This document shows, piece after piece, positions 1 through 9,018 of a DNA stretch of 64,000 nucleotides. Under the pieces are notes generated by a model, which was not told where the DNA came from, did no database searches, and saw only the letters and a list, made by a program, of their open reading frames with translations. The translations under genes and the position numbers were made by a program. Source of the stretch: Asticcacaulis solisilvae (GTDB lineage Bacteria; Pseudomonadota; Alphaproteobacteria; Caulobacterales; Caulobacteraceae); the NCBI RefSeq assembly GCF_017875235.1, contig NZ_JAGGMI010000013.1:1-64000 (forward strand), in the 5' to 3' direction. The stretch's first letter is position 1; every line of letters begins with the position of its first letter.

Positions 1-318
1 CTGATCGACGAGAATACGCCGGTCGTGGTCATCGCACCCGACGACGAGCTGTTCGAAAAGACGGCGTCCAATGTCCAGGAAGTCGCGGCGCGCGGCGGCC
101 GTGTGGTGATGATCACCGATGCACCGGACAAGGTTCCAGCGCTGTCCGGGGATGCCGCCAAAGCGTTGAAGGTCATCCGCAATCCGGCCTGCGATCCCTT
201 TATCGCCCCGCTGATCTATTCGGTGCCGATCCAGCTTCTGGCCTACCACACCGCCGTCCATAAGGGCACCGACGTCGACCAGCCGCGCAACCTCGCCAAG
301 TCGGTGACGGTGGAGTAG
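1..318 (+). CDS. glmS: Glutamine-fructose-6-phosphate aminotransferase, C-terminal end (partial)
   Basis: This is the last 105 codons of GlmS, which makes glucosamine-6-phosphate from fructose-6-phosphate and glutamine, the first step toward UDP-GlcNAc for peptidoglycan and lipopolysaccharide. The visible part is the end of the second SIS (sugar isomerase) domain. It finishes with the family's hallmark tail, D[12 protein letters not shown], ending in a TAG stop. The reading frame is open from base 1, so the start lies outside the window. GlmS is a core enzyme, so its position about 18 kb from a plasmid-type replication module matters for interpreting the replicon. No clear terminator follows. 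Confidence 0.95.
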   Translation: MIDENTPVVVIAPDDELFEKTASNVQEVAARGGRVVMITDAPDKVPALSGDAAKALKVIRNPACDPFIAPLIYSVPIQLLAYHTAVHKGTDVDQPRNLAKSVTVE

Positions 319-615
319 CTACTCCCTGTCACGCAACCGTTCAGGCCGCTGCGGAATCGGCTGGGCTGGATCAAGGACGATCTTTGTAAGCGATCGACAG
401 GGCGACGACTTCAACACCCGTTGCCCGCCTGAGTCTATCACTCCAAAAATGCAGAGCCTTCCGCGTCAGACGGATCAACATGCGATGCACGTCAGCTTGG
501 GGAATGCATGAGGCAAATCAAATTGACTTAGGACGTGTTTATCAGTTTAACGCAAAGAAGCGCAGTAAATTTTTCCCGGTAGACGACACCGGTAAAGACC
601 AATGCCAACCTGCCT
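319..615. other. Gene-free stretch between glmS and the lipoprotein gene
   Basis: About 300 bases with no convincing gene. The short plus-strand reading frame starting near 480 has no ribosome-binding site and runs into the opposite-strand lipoprotein gene, so I do not call it. Base composition falls from glmS toward the lipoprotein gene. I see no strong hairpin terminator. Confidence 0.5.
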
Positions 616-2856
616 CTAATTCAAATCGACCCGATACACGCTTCCCGATGCATTATGGAAGTATAGCTTTCCGTCTCCGGTAAATTTACGAGATGTAGGA
701 ACGCTGTCTAAGATCAAAGTCTTTTTACCGGTCGCAACCTGCCAGGTGTAGAATTTTCCTCCGTCTGAAAAAACAACATACCCTGAGTCGACGCGATAGA
801 GGCCGGGACCAAAGCTGTTGCTTATTTGAGTTGTAAGCCCGCCAATGGAAATTTTGACAGTTCTTTGATTATTTGTCCTGTCTTCCCAAGCCAGTACAGA
901 GCCGTCAAGACCGTAGGTCCCTACTTCCTCCGCATATACAACCTTACCCCCCCCCATCAGCGGCACACCGGCAAGCCGCGTCTCTCCTTCCAGCCATACA
1001 ACACGGTCTGCAGAGACCTGCGGATAAAGAGACTTTATACTTCCATCGGTGATAGCCGTGATCGTATTATCAACCGATGCCCACTTGTGGATGGCAAACG
1101 CTGACGACGTCCAGAAAAACACATCGACGTTCTCTCCAGACACAAGCAAATCATATCCGAAATTACCACTGTGAGCGCGAATTTTAGTAAATGTGTTTGC
1201 AGAGATATTGTAGAGAACCAGATCTTCTCCACCTACACCCGAATAAACAGACCAGAGCACGTAGCCGGATTTGGCTATCAAACCACCCTGATGTACCAAT
1301 GGTGTATAGCCAGGCGCCAGGCTCGACAGGTTCGTGATTGAGCCGTCCGTCGACCACTTATAGGCGCATGAATAAGCTAAACAATCCTCTCCCCGTCCCA
1401 TGGCGAAAACATAACCATTTTGAATAGTCCAATCCGTGGCGTAAGCCAAAGACCTTGCATCGGCCAGTACAACACTGGAGTTGGTGACGACATTGTGCAA
1501 GCGGATCTCTGAATCGCTGCCACTGCGATAAACTATTACATCTCCCGTACCTGCCAGCATTTCCGATTCGATGCCCATCGCAAAAACCTTTTCAGGCCGC
1601 GTCGACGATGAGGTCGTAACCGTTATCGTACTGTTTAGGACACTGGACTTGCCTGAGGCATCCATTGCCTGGACACTCAAAGTATACGTTCCGGCCGCCA
1701 ATCCTGAAATATCATAATTTGTCGTATAATTGCTTTCTGTAGTCTGAAAGATTTGAACATCCTGAAGCTTGACCGTTGTTGTGATCGTTTCGCCCCTGTC
1801 AGATGTTGAGGCTCCTTTGATCGACAACGTACCGAACGCAAGATCACCATCCAGTGGTGAGCTGAGCGAAATCCTCGGTGCATTTACAATGAAGAACAGA
1901 AAAGACGATGTCACAGTCTGCGCAGCCTTATCGGTAACTGTTAACGTCGCCGAATGAGAACCTGAAGCCAGACCCTGTGTGGAAAATCTGTAACTCGTCA
2001 ACGACGGGCCCTGGCAAACCTCGCCTTCACGACAACCGTTGCGCATGCTCAATGTCGTGACCGGTCCACCGTCTATTGAAAGGTAGACTGTTGCGATATC
2101 CGCGGGCGAGGTCGCCTTAACATAAATCGCTCCGTTCTCGACGAAGTACACCGCGCCGACCCCACCATTTGCAACCTGTACATTGCGGCCAATTTCCAAC
2201 GTCGTATCGCTAGAAGTCTGTATGCGCGCCATAACAGGGTGTAATCCCTCTGTAGACGTCCCGGTAGACCAATCAAATGAATTGCCAGGACCGGCACCAC
2301 CATCTCCGATCTTTGTGGAATCCGCATACCATTCGACTTTAGGATAACTAACGCCGCCGCTTAGAGAGACGGTCACGAGTCCAGAAACGGGTTCTGTCTG
2401 GTTGATGACAATTTGCGGCAGCGTAACCGGGACATCAGCTATAAGCGTCGTTGCGCCCGATGAGGTCCGCAGCAAAAACGATTGTCCGTCAACGTTCGCA
2501 TACAACTGATAAACAGCCGTGGATGAAATTGACCGCCGCCACGTCAGACGAAGACCGTTGCCGCCTGCGCCGCCAATCTTTTCCGTTAAGCTGAAACTGC
2601 CGTCCGCCTGCTTTGTCCTGACTTCATATGTTGCGGATGCTGGGAAAGTGTCGTTCCACGAAAGCGTAACATCATTATTGACGAGGTTAACAGTTGCCGT
2701 CGCGGACGCCGAGAGAGCCTGATTTGAATAATTAGCAGAAGATGATGAACTGCCGGAACCTCCACCGCCAGAATCATTTCCTCCCTTACCTCCACCGCCA
2801 CATGCCGCAAGAAGCGTAACACAGGCGACAAAAAACATGGTGGCTACCCGGCGCAT
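616..2856 (-). CDS. Large secreted lipoprotein with Ig-like and propeller-like regions, unknown function
   Basis: The 746-residue product begins with a lipoprotein signal (hydrophobic stretch, then L-L-A-A-C near residue 19). A Gly- and Ser-rich linker up to about residue 40 follows. Residues about 45-420 look like repeated beta-sandwich (Ig/fibronectin-like) domains: evenly spaced segments such as P-V-S-G-L-V-T-V-S-L-S-G and A-G-T-Y-T-L-S-V-Q-A-M-D. Residues about 425-746 are Trp/Tyr/Gly-rich strands with recurring W-x-x-x-x-G patterns, suggesting a beta-propeller. I do not recognise a catalytic motif. Base composition is clearly lower in GC than the flanking genes, which hints at transfer. 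A surface-exposed binding or adhesion role is possible, but that is inference from architecture only. Confidence 0.75.
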   Translation of the reverse strand: MRRVATMFFVACVTLLAACGGGGKGGNDSGGGGSGSSSSSANYSNQALSASATATVNLVNNDVTLSWNDTFPASATYEVRTKQADGSFSLTEKIGGAGGNGLRLTWRRSISSTAVYQLYANVDGQSFLLRTSSGATTLIADVPVTLPQIVINQTEPVSGLVTVSLSGGVSYPKVEWYADSTKIGDGGAGPGNSFDWSTGTSTEGLHPVMARIQTSSDTTLEIGRNVQVANGGVGAVYFVENGAIYVKATSPADIATVYLSIDGGPVTTLSMRNGCREGEVCQGPSLTSYRFSTQGLASGSHSATLTVTDKAAQTVTSSFLFFIVNAPRISLSSPLDGDLAFGTLSIKGASTSDRGETITTTVKLQDVQIFQTTESNYTTNYDISGLAAGTYTLSVQAMDASGKSSVLNSTITVTTSSSTRPEKVFAMGIESEMLAGTGDVIVYRSGSDSEIRLHNVVTNSSVVLADARSLAYATDWTIQNGYVFAMGRGEDCLAYSCAYKWSTDGSITNLSSLAPGYTPLVHQGGLIAKSGYVLWSVYSGVGGEDLVLYNISANTFTKIRAHSGNFGYDLLVSGENVDVFFWTSSAFAIHKWASVDNTITAITDGSIKSLYPQVSADRVVWLEGETRLAGVPLMGGGKVVYAEEVGTYGLDGSVLAWEDRTNNQRTVKISIGGLTTQISNSFGPGLYRVDSGYVVFSDGGKFYTWQVATGKKTLILDSVPTSRKFTGDGKLYFHNASGSVYRVDLN

Positions 2857-3254
2857 ATCAGTTCTCCCTACCTCTCATATACTCTGTTACCATACGCCTT
2901 GTGTCAAATCGCCCCTGCAACAAAAGCGAGTTCAACTATACCGTTATTCGTTGATGGCTCGCTGTCGTCGCAAGTTGTTTCAGAATAAGAAATTCGGGCA
3001 AGCGTACATCAGAGAAAGCCTGGATGTAGCCAAGATCGACCTAATACGCAGATGACTAAGGGATCGGAATTTCGCCGATAAGACAACCGAGACGATTAGG
3101 CCCAAACTCACAGCTTTTCAATCTCGCCCTTCCTCAAGGCGCGCAAAGCCATCCCTGTCGTTATGAAATAATTACACCGCGAAATCTTTTTTCATTCCTG
3201 CGCCGGGATTAGCCCTGTAAAGCGTTTTAGCCCTGTAACTATGAGGCTCCATTT
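2857..3254. promoter_or_regulatory. Intergenic region, divergent promoters of the lipoprotein gene and RND operon
   Basis: About 400 bases between two divergent genes, with no gene I can support. It must carry the promoters of the lipoprotein gene (leftward) and the efflux operon (rightward). No TetR- or MarR-type repressor gene lies next to the pump, which is unusual for an RND operon, and no obvious long operator palindrome is visible here. Regulation may come from elsewhere. Confidence 0.45.
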
Positions 3255-4412
3255 ATGTCCAACCGCGTCTTGCTTACTGCCTTCATTGCAGCGGCAACAC
3301 TTTTTCCCTTGTCTGCCTGTGACAAAAAGGAAGACGAAGGCAATGGCCGGGGCAATCGCGGTACGCAAAGCGTCGGCGTCATGGTGGCGCAGCCGCAGCC
3401 CCTCAACCTGACGCAGGAACTGACCGGCCGGACGTCGGCCTGGCTGGTGTCCGAGGTCCGCCCCCAGGTCGGCGGCATCATTAAGGCGCGCGAGTTCACC
3501 GAAGGCGCCGTCGTCACGGCCGGGCAGTCGCTCTATCGGATCGATCCGGCGACCTATCAGGCCGATTACGACAGTGCGGTGGCCGCCGAGCAACAGGCCC
3601 AGGCCGCCCTGGACGCCGCCCAGCTGCGCTTCGGGCGCGCCCAGCAGCTCATCACCATCAAGGCCATCAGCCAGCAGGACTTCGACGACGCCCGCGCGAC
3701 CGCGAAGCAGGCCGCAGCCCAGTTGGCCTCGCAGAAGGCCGCCGTCCAGCAGGCAAGGATCGCGCTCGACTATACCCATGTGGCGGCGCCGGTATCGGGC
3801 AGGATCGGCCGCTCAACCGTCACCCCGGGCGCGCTGGTCACCGCCAACCAGACGACGCCGCTGGCCACCATCCAAGACCTGTCGAAGGTCTATGTCGATA
3901 TTACCCAGTCTTCGTCCGAAATGGTCCGGCTGAAGCGCGATATCGCCGCCGGCACGGTCGGCGCCGTCGACCACGCCGACGTCACCCTGACCCTTGATGA
4001 CGGCTCGGCCTATCCGCTCAAAGGGCGCATCCAGTTTTCCGATGTCAGCGTCGATCCGGCCACCGGCTCGGTGACTCTGCGCGCCGTGTTCGATAATCCC
4101 GACGGCCTGCTCCTGCCTGGCATGTTCGTCCGCGCCCGCATCGTCAAGGGCACCGTATCGAACGGCATACTGGTGCCCCAGCCGGCCGTCATCCTCGATC
4201 CGAAGGGCGGCGCCAGCGTCATGCTGGCCGGTCCCGACAACAAGGCGCAGAAGCGCGATGTTAAGCTTGGTGAGATGATCGGCAAGGAGTGGCGTATCCT
4301 GTCCGGCCTCAATCCCGGCGACAAGGTGATTGTAGATGGCGCCGCCAACGTCAAGGACAAGGGGCCGATCAAACCTCGCGCCGTCACGCCGGCCCCGGCC
4401 GCGGAGCAATAA
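3255..4412 (+). CDS. RND efflux periplasmic adaptor (AcrA/MexA family)
   Basis: The 385-residue product is the membrane-fusion protein of a tripartite drug-efflux pump, linking the inner-membrane pump to the outer-membrane channel. It has a lipoprotein signal (L-S-A-C, Cys near residue 22). A barrel-sandwich half with V-R-P-Q-V-G-G-I-I-K follows, then a long Ala/Gln-rich helical hairpin (about residues 95-165), the second lipoyl half (V-A-A-P-V-S-G-R-I-G-R), a beta-barrel, and a membrane-proximal domain ending near K-V-I-V-D-G-A. Length and domain order are typical of the hydrophobe/amphiphile efflux class. It is the first gene of the operon; the pump gene starts 6 bases after its stop. Confidence 0.93.
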   Translation: MSNRVLLTAFIAAATLFPLSACDKKEDEGNGRGNRGTQSVGVMVAQPQPLNLTQELTGRTSAWLVSEVRPQVGGIIKAREFTEGAVVTAGQSLYRIDPATYQADYDSAVAAEQQAQAALDAAQLRFGRAQQLITIKAISQQDFDDARATAKQAAAQLASQKAAVQQARIALDYTHVAAPVSGRIGRSTVTPGALVTANQTTPLATIQDLSKVYVDITQSSSEMVRLKRDIAAGTVGAVDHADVTLTLDDGSAYPLKGRIQFSDVSVDPATGSVTLRAVFDNPDGLLLPGMFVRARIVKGTVSNGILVPQPAVILDPKGGASVMLAGPDNKAQKRDVKLGEMIGKEWRILSGLNPGDKVIVDGAANVKDKGPIKPRAVTPAPAAEQ

Positions 4413-4418
4413 AAGCCC

Positions 4419-7400
4419 ATGTTGTCGCGTTTCTTCATTGACCGGCCGATCTTCGCCTGGGTCATCGCCATTGTCATCATGCTGGCCGGTGCGCTGAGCA
4501 TTACCCGCCTGCCGGTCGAGCAATATCCCGACATCGCCCTGCCCCAGGTGCGCGTCAATGCCAGCTATCCGGGCGCCTCGGCCAAGACGGTCGAGGACAG
4601 CGTCACCCAGATCATCGAACAGGGCATGATCGGGCTCGACCGCCTGAAATACATGACGGCCTCCTCGTCGGACAACGGCGGCGCCAACGTCACCCTGGTC
4701 TTCGAAGCCGGCACCGATATCGACGTCGCCCAGGTTCAGGTCCAGAACCAGATCCAGTCGGTCATCAACCGGTTGCCGCAGGACGTGCAGGCCCAGGGCG
4801 TGCGCGTCAACAAGGCGTCGAACAACATGCTGATGGTCTTTTCGCTGTATTCGACCGACGGCTCGCTGACCAATGCCGACCTCGGCGACTATCTGGTGTC
4901 GAACATCCAGGACACGCTGGGCCGCGTCGACGGCGTCGGCGAAACCAATGTCTTCGGCTCGGGCTACGCCATGCGCATCTGGCTCGATCCCGGCAAGCTG
5001 GCCGGCTTCAACCTGACGCCCGCCGACGTGGTCACAGCCATTCGCGCCCAGAACGCTCAGGTCTCGGCTGGCCAGCTGGCGGCCCAGCCGGCGACCGACG
5101 ACGTCGCATTGAACGCTACCATCACTTCGCAATCGCGGCTGACCTCGCCTCAGGAATTCGCCAACATCATCCTGAAAAGCGACGCCACGGGCGCCACCGT
5201 CTATTTGCGCGACGTCGCCCGCGTCGAGCTGGGCCAGCAGAACTATGAATCGTTCAGCAAGATCAACGGCAAGCCTGCCAGCGGCATCGCCATCAGCCTG
5301 GCGACCGGCGCCAATGCGCTCAAAACCGCTGAACTGGTCAAGGCCAAGATGGCGGAGCTGGCCGAAAGCTTTCCTTCGAACATCGATTACGCCATTCCCA
5401 ATGACTCGACCGACTTCATCAAGCTGTCGATCAAGGAAGTCATCAAGACGCTGGTCGAGGCCATCCTCCTTGTCTTCGTTGTCATGTACCTCTTCCTGCA
5501 AAGCTGGCGCGCGACCCTGATCCCGACCATCGCCGTGCCGGTCGTGCTGCTCGGCACGATGGGGATACTTGCCGCCTTCGGCTTCTCCATCAACCTTCTG
5601 ACAATGTTCGGCCTGGTTCTGGCCATCGGCCTGCTGGTCGATGACGCCATCGTCGTCGTCGAAAACGTCGAACGCGTGATGCATGAAGAGGGCTTGTCCC
5701 CCAAGGAAGCGACGCGCAAGTCGATGGACGAGATCACCGGCGCACTGATCGGCATCGGCCTGGTGCTGGCCGCCATGTTCGTGCCCATGGCCTTCTTCGG
5801 CGGCACGCAGGGCATCATCTACCGCCAGTTTTCGATCACCATCGTGTCAGCCATGGCCCTGTCGGTCGTCGTGGCCCTGGTCCTGACCCCACCCCTGTGC
5901 GCCACCCTGCTCAAGCCGATCGACCACGAAAAGAAGGCCAAACGCAAGAACCTGTTCGACCGCTTCTTCGGCGGTTTCAACAAGGGCTTCGAGGTGACCG
6001 CCAACCGTTACCGCGGTGGGATCGGCGCCATGATCGCCAAGCCCATCCGCTACCTAGTCATCTACGGTGCGGTCATCGTCGCCTGCGGACTGATGTTCCG
6101 CATCCTGCCGACCTCCTTCCTGCCCGAGGAGGACCAGGGCATCGTGCAGACCATCGTCCAGTTGCCGCCCGGCACGCCAACCCAGGAGACGCGGAAGATC
6201 ATCGACAAGGTCGGCGCCTATCTCGAGACCGACCCGACCGCACGATACATCTTTGCCCGGACCGGCGGCTCGCAGAACCAGGGTCAGGTCTCGATCCGCA
6301 TGAAGCCGTTCGAGGAGCGCAAGACCGAGAACATGCGCGTGCCGGCCGTCATCGAACGCGCCCGCAAGGAGTTCGCCAAGCCTATATATGGCGGCGCGCG
6401 CATCATTCCGACCCAGCCGCCCGTCGTGCGCTCGCTCGGCGACGCATCGGGCTTCTCCTTTGTCATCAAGGACGTCGGCGGCGTCGGCCCGGCAGCGCTT
6501 CTGCAGGCGCGCAACGACTTCATCAAGCGCGCGGAAGAGGATCCACGTGTCGGCTCGGTACGTTCCGGCGGCCAGGATGTGACCCCGCAGCTTAAAGTGG
6601 ATATCGACAAGACCGCAGCCGGCGCCATGGGCGTCAATGTCTCCGACATCAACGCCATGCTCAGCGCCGCCTGGGGCGGGTCCTATGTAAACGACTTTAT
6701 CGACCGCGGCCGCGTCAAGCGCGTCTACGTCCAGGCCGACGCACCCTACCGCATGCGGCCGGACGATCTGAGCCGCTGGTATGTCCGCAACCGCGAAAGC
6801 CAGATGGTGCCATTTTCGGCTTTTGGGTCGTCGCGGTGGACGACCGGTACGCCGTCGCTGGAACGCTATCAGGGCTCGCCCTCGACCGGCGTCCAGGGCA
6901 TGCCCGCCGATGGCGTGTCGTCGGGTGACGCCATGACCGCCGTCGAGGAACTGGCGCGCGACTTGCCCCAGGGCACTGCGATCGAGTGGACGGGCATTTC
7001 GCTGCAGGAACGCGAGTCGGGCGCCCAGGCCCCTGCCCTCTACGCGCTTTCGATCCTGGTCGTCTTCCTGCTGCTGGCGGCGCTGTACGAAAGCTGGACC
7101 ATACCTTTCGCCGTCATCCTGGTCATTCCGCTGAGCGTCCTGGGGGCGCTGCTGGCCACATGGGCGCGCGGGCTCGACAACGATATTTTCTTCCAGGTCG
7201 GCCTGCTGACCACGATCGGCCTGTCGTCGAAGAACGCCATCCTGATCGTCGAATATGCCCGCCTGCTGCATCAGGAGCGTGGCATGACCCTGCTCAACGC
7301 CACGCTGGAAGCCGCGCGCATCCGCCTGCGGCCCATCCTGATGACCTCGTTCGCCTTCGTCTTCGGCGTCCTGCCCATGGCCCTGTCCGCCGGCGCCGGC

Positions 7401-7565
7401 TCGGGGGCCCAGCGCGCCATCGGCACCGGCCTGATCGGCGGCGTCCTGGCCGCGACCTTCCTGGCCATCTTCTTCGTGCCGTTGTTCTTCATACTGGTCC
7501 AGCGCCTGTTCAAGCACGACAACCTGCCCCAGGACATCGAAGCCAAAAAGGGAGTGAAGGCATGA
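4419..7565 (+). CDS. RND multidrug efflux permease (AcrB/MexB family)
   Basis: The 1048-residue inner-membrane proton/drug antiporter is full length. It opens with the family's M-L-S-R-F-F-I-D-R-P-I-F-A-W and has the usual plan: TM1, a large periplasmic loop (about 30-335), TM2-6, a second large loop (about 560-870) and TM8-12. The proton-relay aspartate pair is visible in TM4 ([13 protein letters not shown]). L-P-P-G-T in the porter domain and [10 protein letters not shown] in TM10 are also typical. It ends with an ATGA overlap into the outer-membrane factor gene, indicating translational coupling. Substrates cannot be told from sequence. Confidence 0.95.
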   Translation: MLSRFFIDRPIFAWVIAIVIMLAGALSITRLPVEQYPDIALPQVRVNASYPGASAKTVEDSVTQIIEQGMIGLDRLKYMTASSSDNGGANVTLVFEAGTDIDVAQVQVQNQIQSVINRLPQDVQAQGVRVNKASNNMLMVFSLYSTDGSLTNADLGDYLVSNIQDTLGRVDGVGETNVFGSGYAMRIWLDPGKLAGFNLTPADVVTAIRAQNAQVSAGQLAAQPATDDVALNATITSQSRLTSPQEFANIILKSDATGATVYLRDVARVELGQQNYESFSKINGKPASGIAISLATGANALKTAELVKAKMAELAESFPSNIDYAIPNDSTDFIKLSIKEVIKTLVEAILLVFVVMYLFLQSWRATLIPTIAVPVVLLGTMGILAAFGFSINLLTMFGLVLAIGLLVDDAIVVVENVERVMHEEGLSPKEATRKSMDEITGALIGIGLVLAAMFVPMAFFGGTQGIIYRQFSITIVSAMALSVVVALVLTPPLCATLLKPIDHEKKAKRKNLFDRFFGGFNKGFEVTANRYRGGIGAMIAKPIRYLVIYGAVIVACGLMFRILPTSFLPEEDQGIVQTIVQLPPGTPTQETRKIIDKVGAYLETDPTARYIFARTGGSQNQGQVSIRMKPFEERKTENMRVPAVIERARKEFAKPIYGGARIIPTQPPVVRSLGDASGFSFVIKDVGGVGPAALLQARNDFIKRAEEDPRVGSVRSGGQDVTPQLKVDIDKTAAGAMGVNVSDINAMLSAAWGGSYVNDFIDRGRVKRVYVQADAPYRMRPDDLSRWYVRNRESQMVPFSAFGSSRWTTGTPSLERYQGSPSTGVQGMPADGVSSGDAMTAVEELARDLPQGTAIEWTGISLQERESGAQAPALYALSILVVFLLLAALYESWTIPFAVILVIPLSVLGALLATWARGLDNDIFFQVGLLTTIGLSSKNAILIVEYARLLHQERGMTLLNATLEAARIRLRPILMTSFAFVFGVLPMALSAGAGSGAQRAIGTGLIGGVLAATFLAIFFVPLFFILVQRLFKHDNLPQDIEAKKGVKA

Positions 7566-8926
7566 CCAAGGCCCTTGTCTCCCTGATGACCCTGTCATTG
7601 GCCTTGTCGGCCTGTACGATGGCGCCTACCTACGAGCGTTCGGCCCTGCCCGTCGCCGCGGAGTGGCCGACAGCCGCACCACTGCCTGCCACCGGCAGCC
7701 TGAAATGGCGCGACCTGTTCACCGACCCGGCGCTGCAGGGCACGATCCAGCTGGCGCTCGACAATAACCGCGACCTGCGCGTCGCTGCGCTCAACATCGA
7801 ACGTGCCCGTGCACTTTACCGCATCCAGCGCGCCGATCTTCTGCCGACGCTCGATGCCTCTGCCGGCGGCAACCGCTCGCACAGCGATACTGCCGGCAAC
7901 AGCGACACCTATTCGGCGGACCTCAACCTCGACTGGGAACTCGACCTGTTCGGACGTATCCGGTCGCTCAACCGCGCCGCCCTGGAGGACTTCCTGGCGA
8001 CGCAAGAGACCCGCAAGGCCGTCGCGATCTCGTTGATCGCCGACACGGCCGACGCCTGGCTGACCCTGGCCGCCGACCAGGACCTGCTGGCCATTACGCG
8101 CCAGACCTTTGCCGCGCGTAGGGACGCCTACGACATCGCGCAGGGCCGCGCACGCCTGGGCGCCATCGACGACCTGGAACTGAATCAGGCGCGCGTCCAG
8201 TTTGAAGAAGCGCGCGAGGATATTGCCAATATCGAAACCCAGATCGACCAGGACAAGGCGGCTCTCACCCTGCTGGCTGGCGCGCCCCTGCCCGGCAATC
8301 TGCTGCCGGCCGCCTTGCACGACCAGGCGGTGACCGCCTCGCTGCCTGTCGGTGTTCCGTCGGACGTCCTGCTCAACCGCCCAGACGTGCTGGCGGCCGA
8401 GCACGACCTCAAGGCCGCCAACGCCAATATCGGCGCCGCGCGCGCAGCCTTCTTCCCCAGCATATCGCTGACCGGATCAGCCGACTCCGCCAGCAACGCC
8501 CTGGGTGACCTGTTTTCCAACGGCACCAATAGCTACTCCTATGGCGTGCGCCTGAACCTGCCGATCTTCTCCGGCGGCGCCAACCGGGCGGGCCTCAGAA
8601 GCGTCCAGGTCAATCGCGACATTGCCCTGGCGCAATATGAAAAGGCGATCCAATCCGCCTTCACTGACGTCTCACAGGCCTTGGCGGTGCGCGCGCGCAT
8701 CGATGAGCGTCTGTCGGCGCGCCAGGCCGCGACCGACGCCGCCCAGCGCAGCCTGACCTTGAGCCAGGCGCGTTATCGGAATGGCGCGGACAGCTATCTC
8801 GTGCTGCTCGATGCCCAGCGGACCCTCTATGGATCACAGCAAAGCTTGGTCAATCTCCGGCTGGCAAAGGCATCGAACCTGGTGGCGCTTTATCGCAGTG
8901 TGGCCGACACCGGCGGCGTGGACTGA
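7562..8926 (+). CDS. Outer-membrane efflux lipoprotein (NodT/OprM family)
   Basis: The 454-residue product is the TolC-like outer-membrane channel of the preceding pump. I chose the ATG at 7562, which overlaps the pump stop as ATGA; the longer open frame upstream is a shadow of the pump gene. The lipobox L-S-A-C places the acylated Cys at residue 18. Two internally repeated halves of coiled helices follow. Both halves carry recognisable family motifs: W-E-L-D-L-F-G-R-I-R, R-P-D-V-L-A-A-E-H-D-L and A-R-A-A-F-F-P-S-I-S-L-T-G. A homologous gene belongs to the second efflux operon at the right end of the window (60326-61726), so the two are paralogues. Confidence 0.93.
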   Translation: MTKALVSLMTLSLALSACTMAPTYERSALPVAAEWPTAAPLPATGSLKWRDLFTDPALQGTIQLALDNNRDLRVAALNIERARALYRIQRADLLPTLDASAGGNRSHSDTAGNSDTYSADLNLDWELDLFGRIRSLNRAALEDFLATQETRKAVAISLIADTADAWLTLAADQDLLAITRQTFAARRDAYDIAQGRARLGAIDDLELNQARVQFEEAREDIANIETQIDQDKAALTLLAGAPLPGNLLPAALHDQAVTASLPVGVPSDVLLNRPDVLAAEHDLKAANANIGAARAAFFPSISLTGSADSASNALGDLFSNGTNSYSYGVRLNLPIFSGGANRAGLRSVQVNRDIALAQYEKAIQSAFTDVSQALAVRARIDERLSARQAATDAAQRSLTLSQARYRNGADSYLVLLDAQRTLYGSQQSLVNLRLAKASNLVALYRSVADTGGVD

Positions 8927-8967
8927 ATTCAGGAATTTATGACCCGGCAAAAAATTAAAACTTGCCT

Positions 8968-8989
8968 CATATAAAGACATCTTTATATG
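8968..8989. promoter_or_regulatory. Perfect palindrome upstream of metK, candidate operator
   Basis: Arms CATATAAAGA and TCTTTATATG are exact reverse complements separated by CA, ending 29 bases before the metK start. The length and AT-rich arms fit an ArsR-type dimer site. Regulators of the S-adenosylmethionine cycle of that family (SahR) are known in Proteobacteria, so a methionine/SAH-responsive repressor site is a reasonable inference; I cannot confirm the consensus here. No SAM riboswitch fold was recognised in this leader, which is too short for the common classes. Confidence 0.6.
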
Positions 8990-9018
8990 ATTATGAGTTG
9001 CCAGCCGAGGGTTTCGTC

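Noticed and set aside
3813-5684. 623-codon minus-strand open frame
   Set aside because: It lies opposite the efflux adaptor and pump genes and has the typical D/Q/G/R-rich composition of antisense frames.
6054-7598. 514-codon minus-strand open frame
   Set aside because: Antisense shadow of the RND pump; no recognisable domain or ribosome site.
8927-9018. SAM riboswitch in the metK leader
   Set aside because: The leader is about 90 bases and dominated by a DNA palindrome; I could not match the conserved core of SAM-I, SAM-II or SAM/SAH riboswitches.
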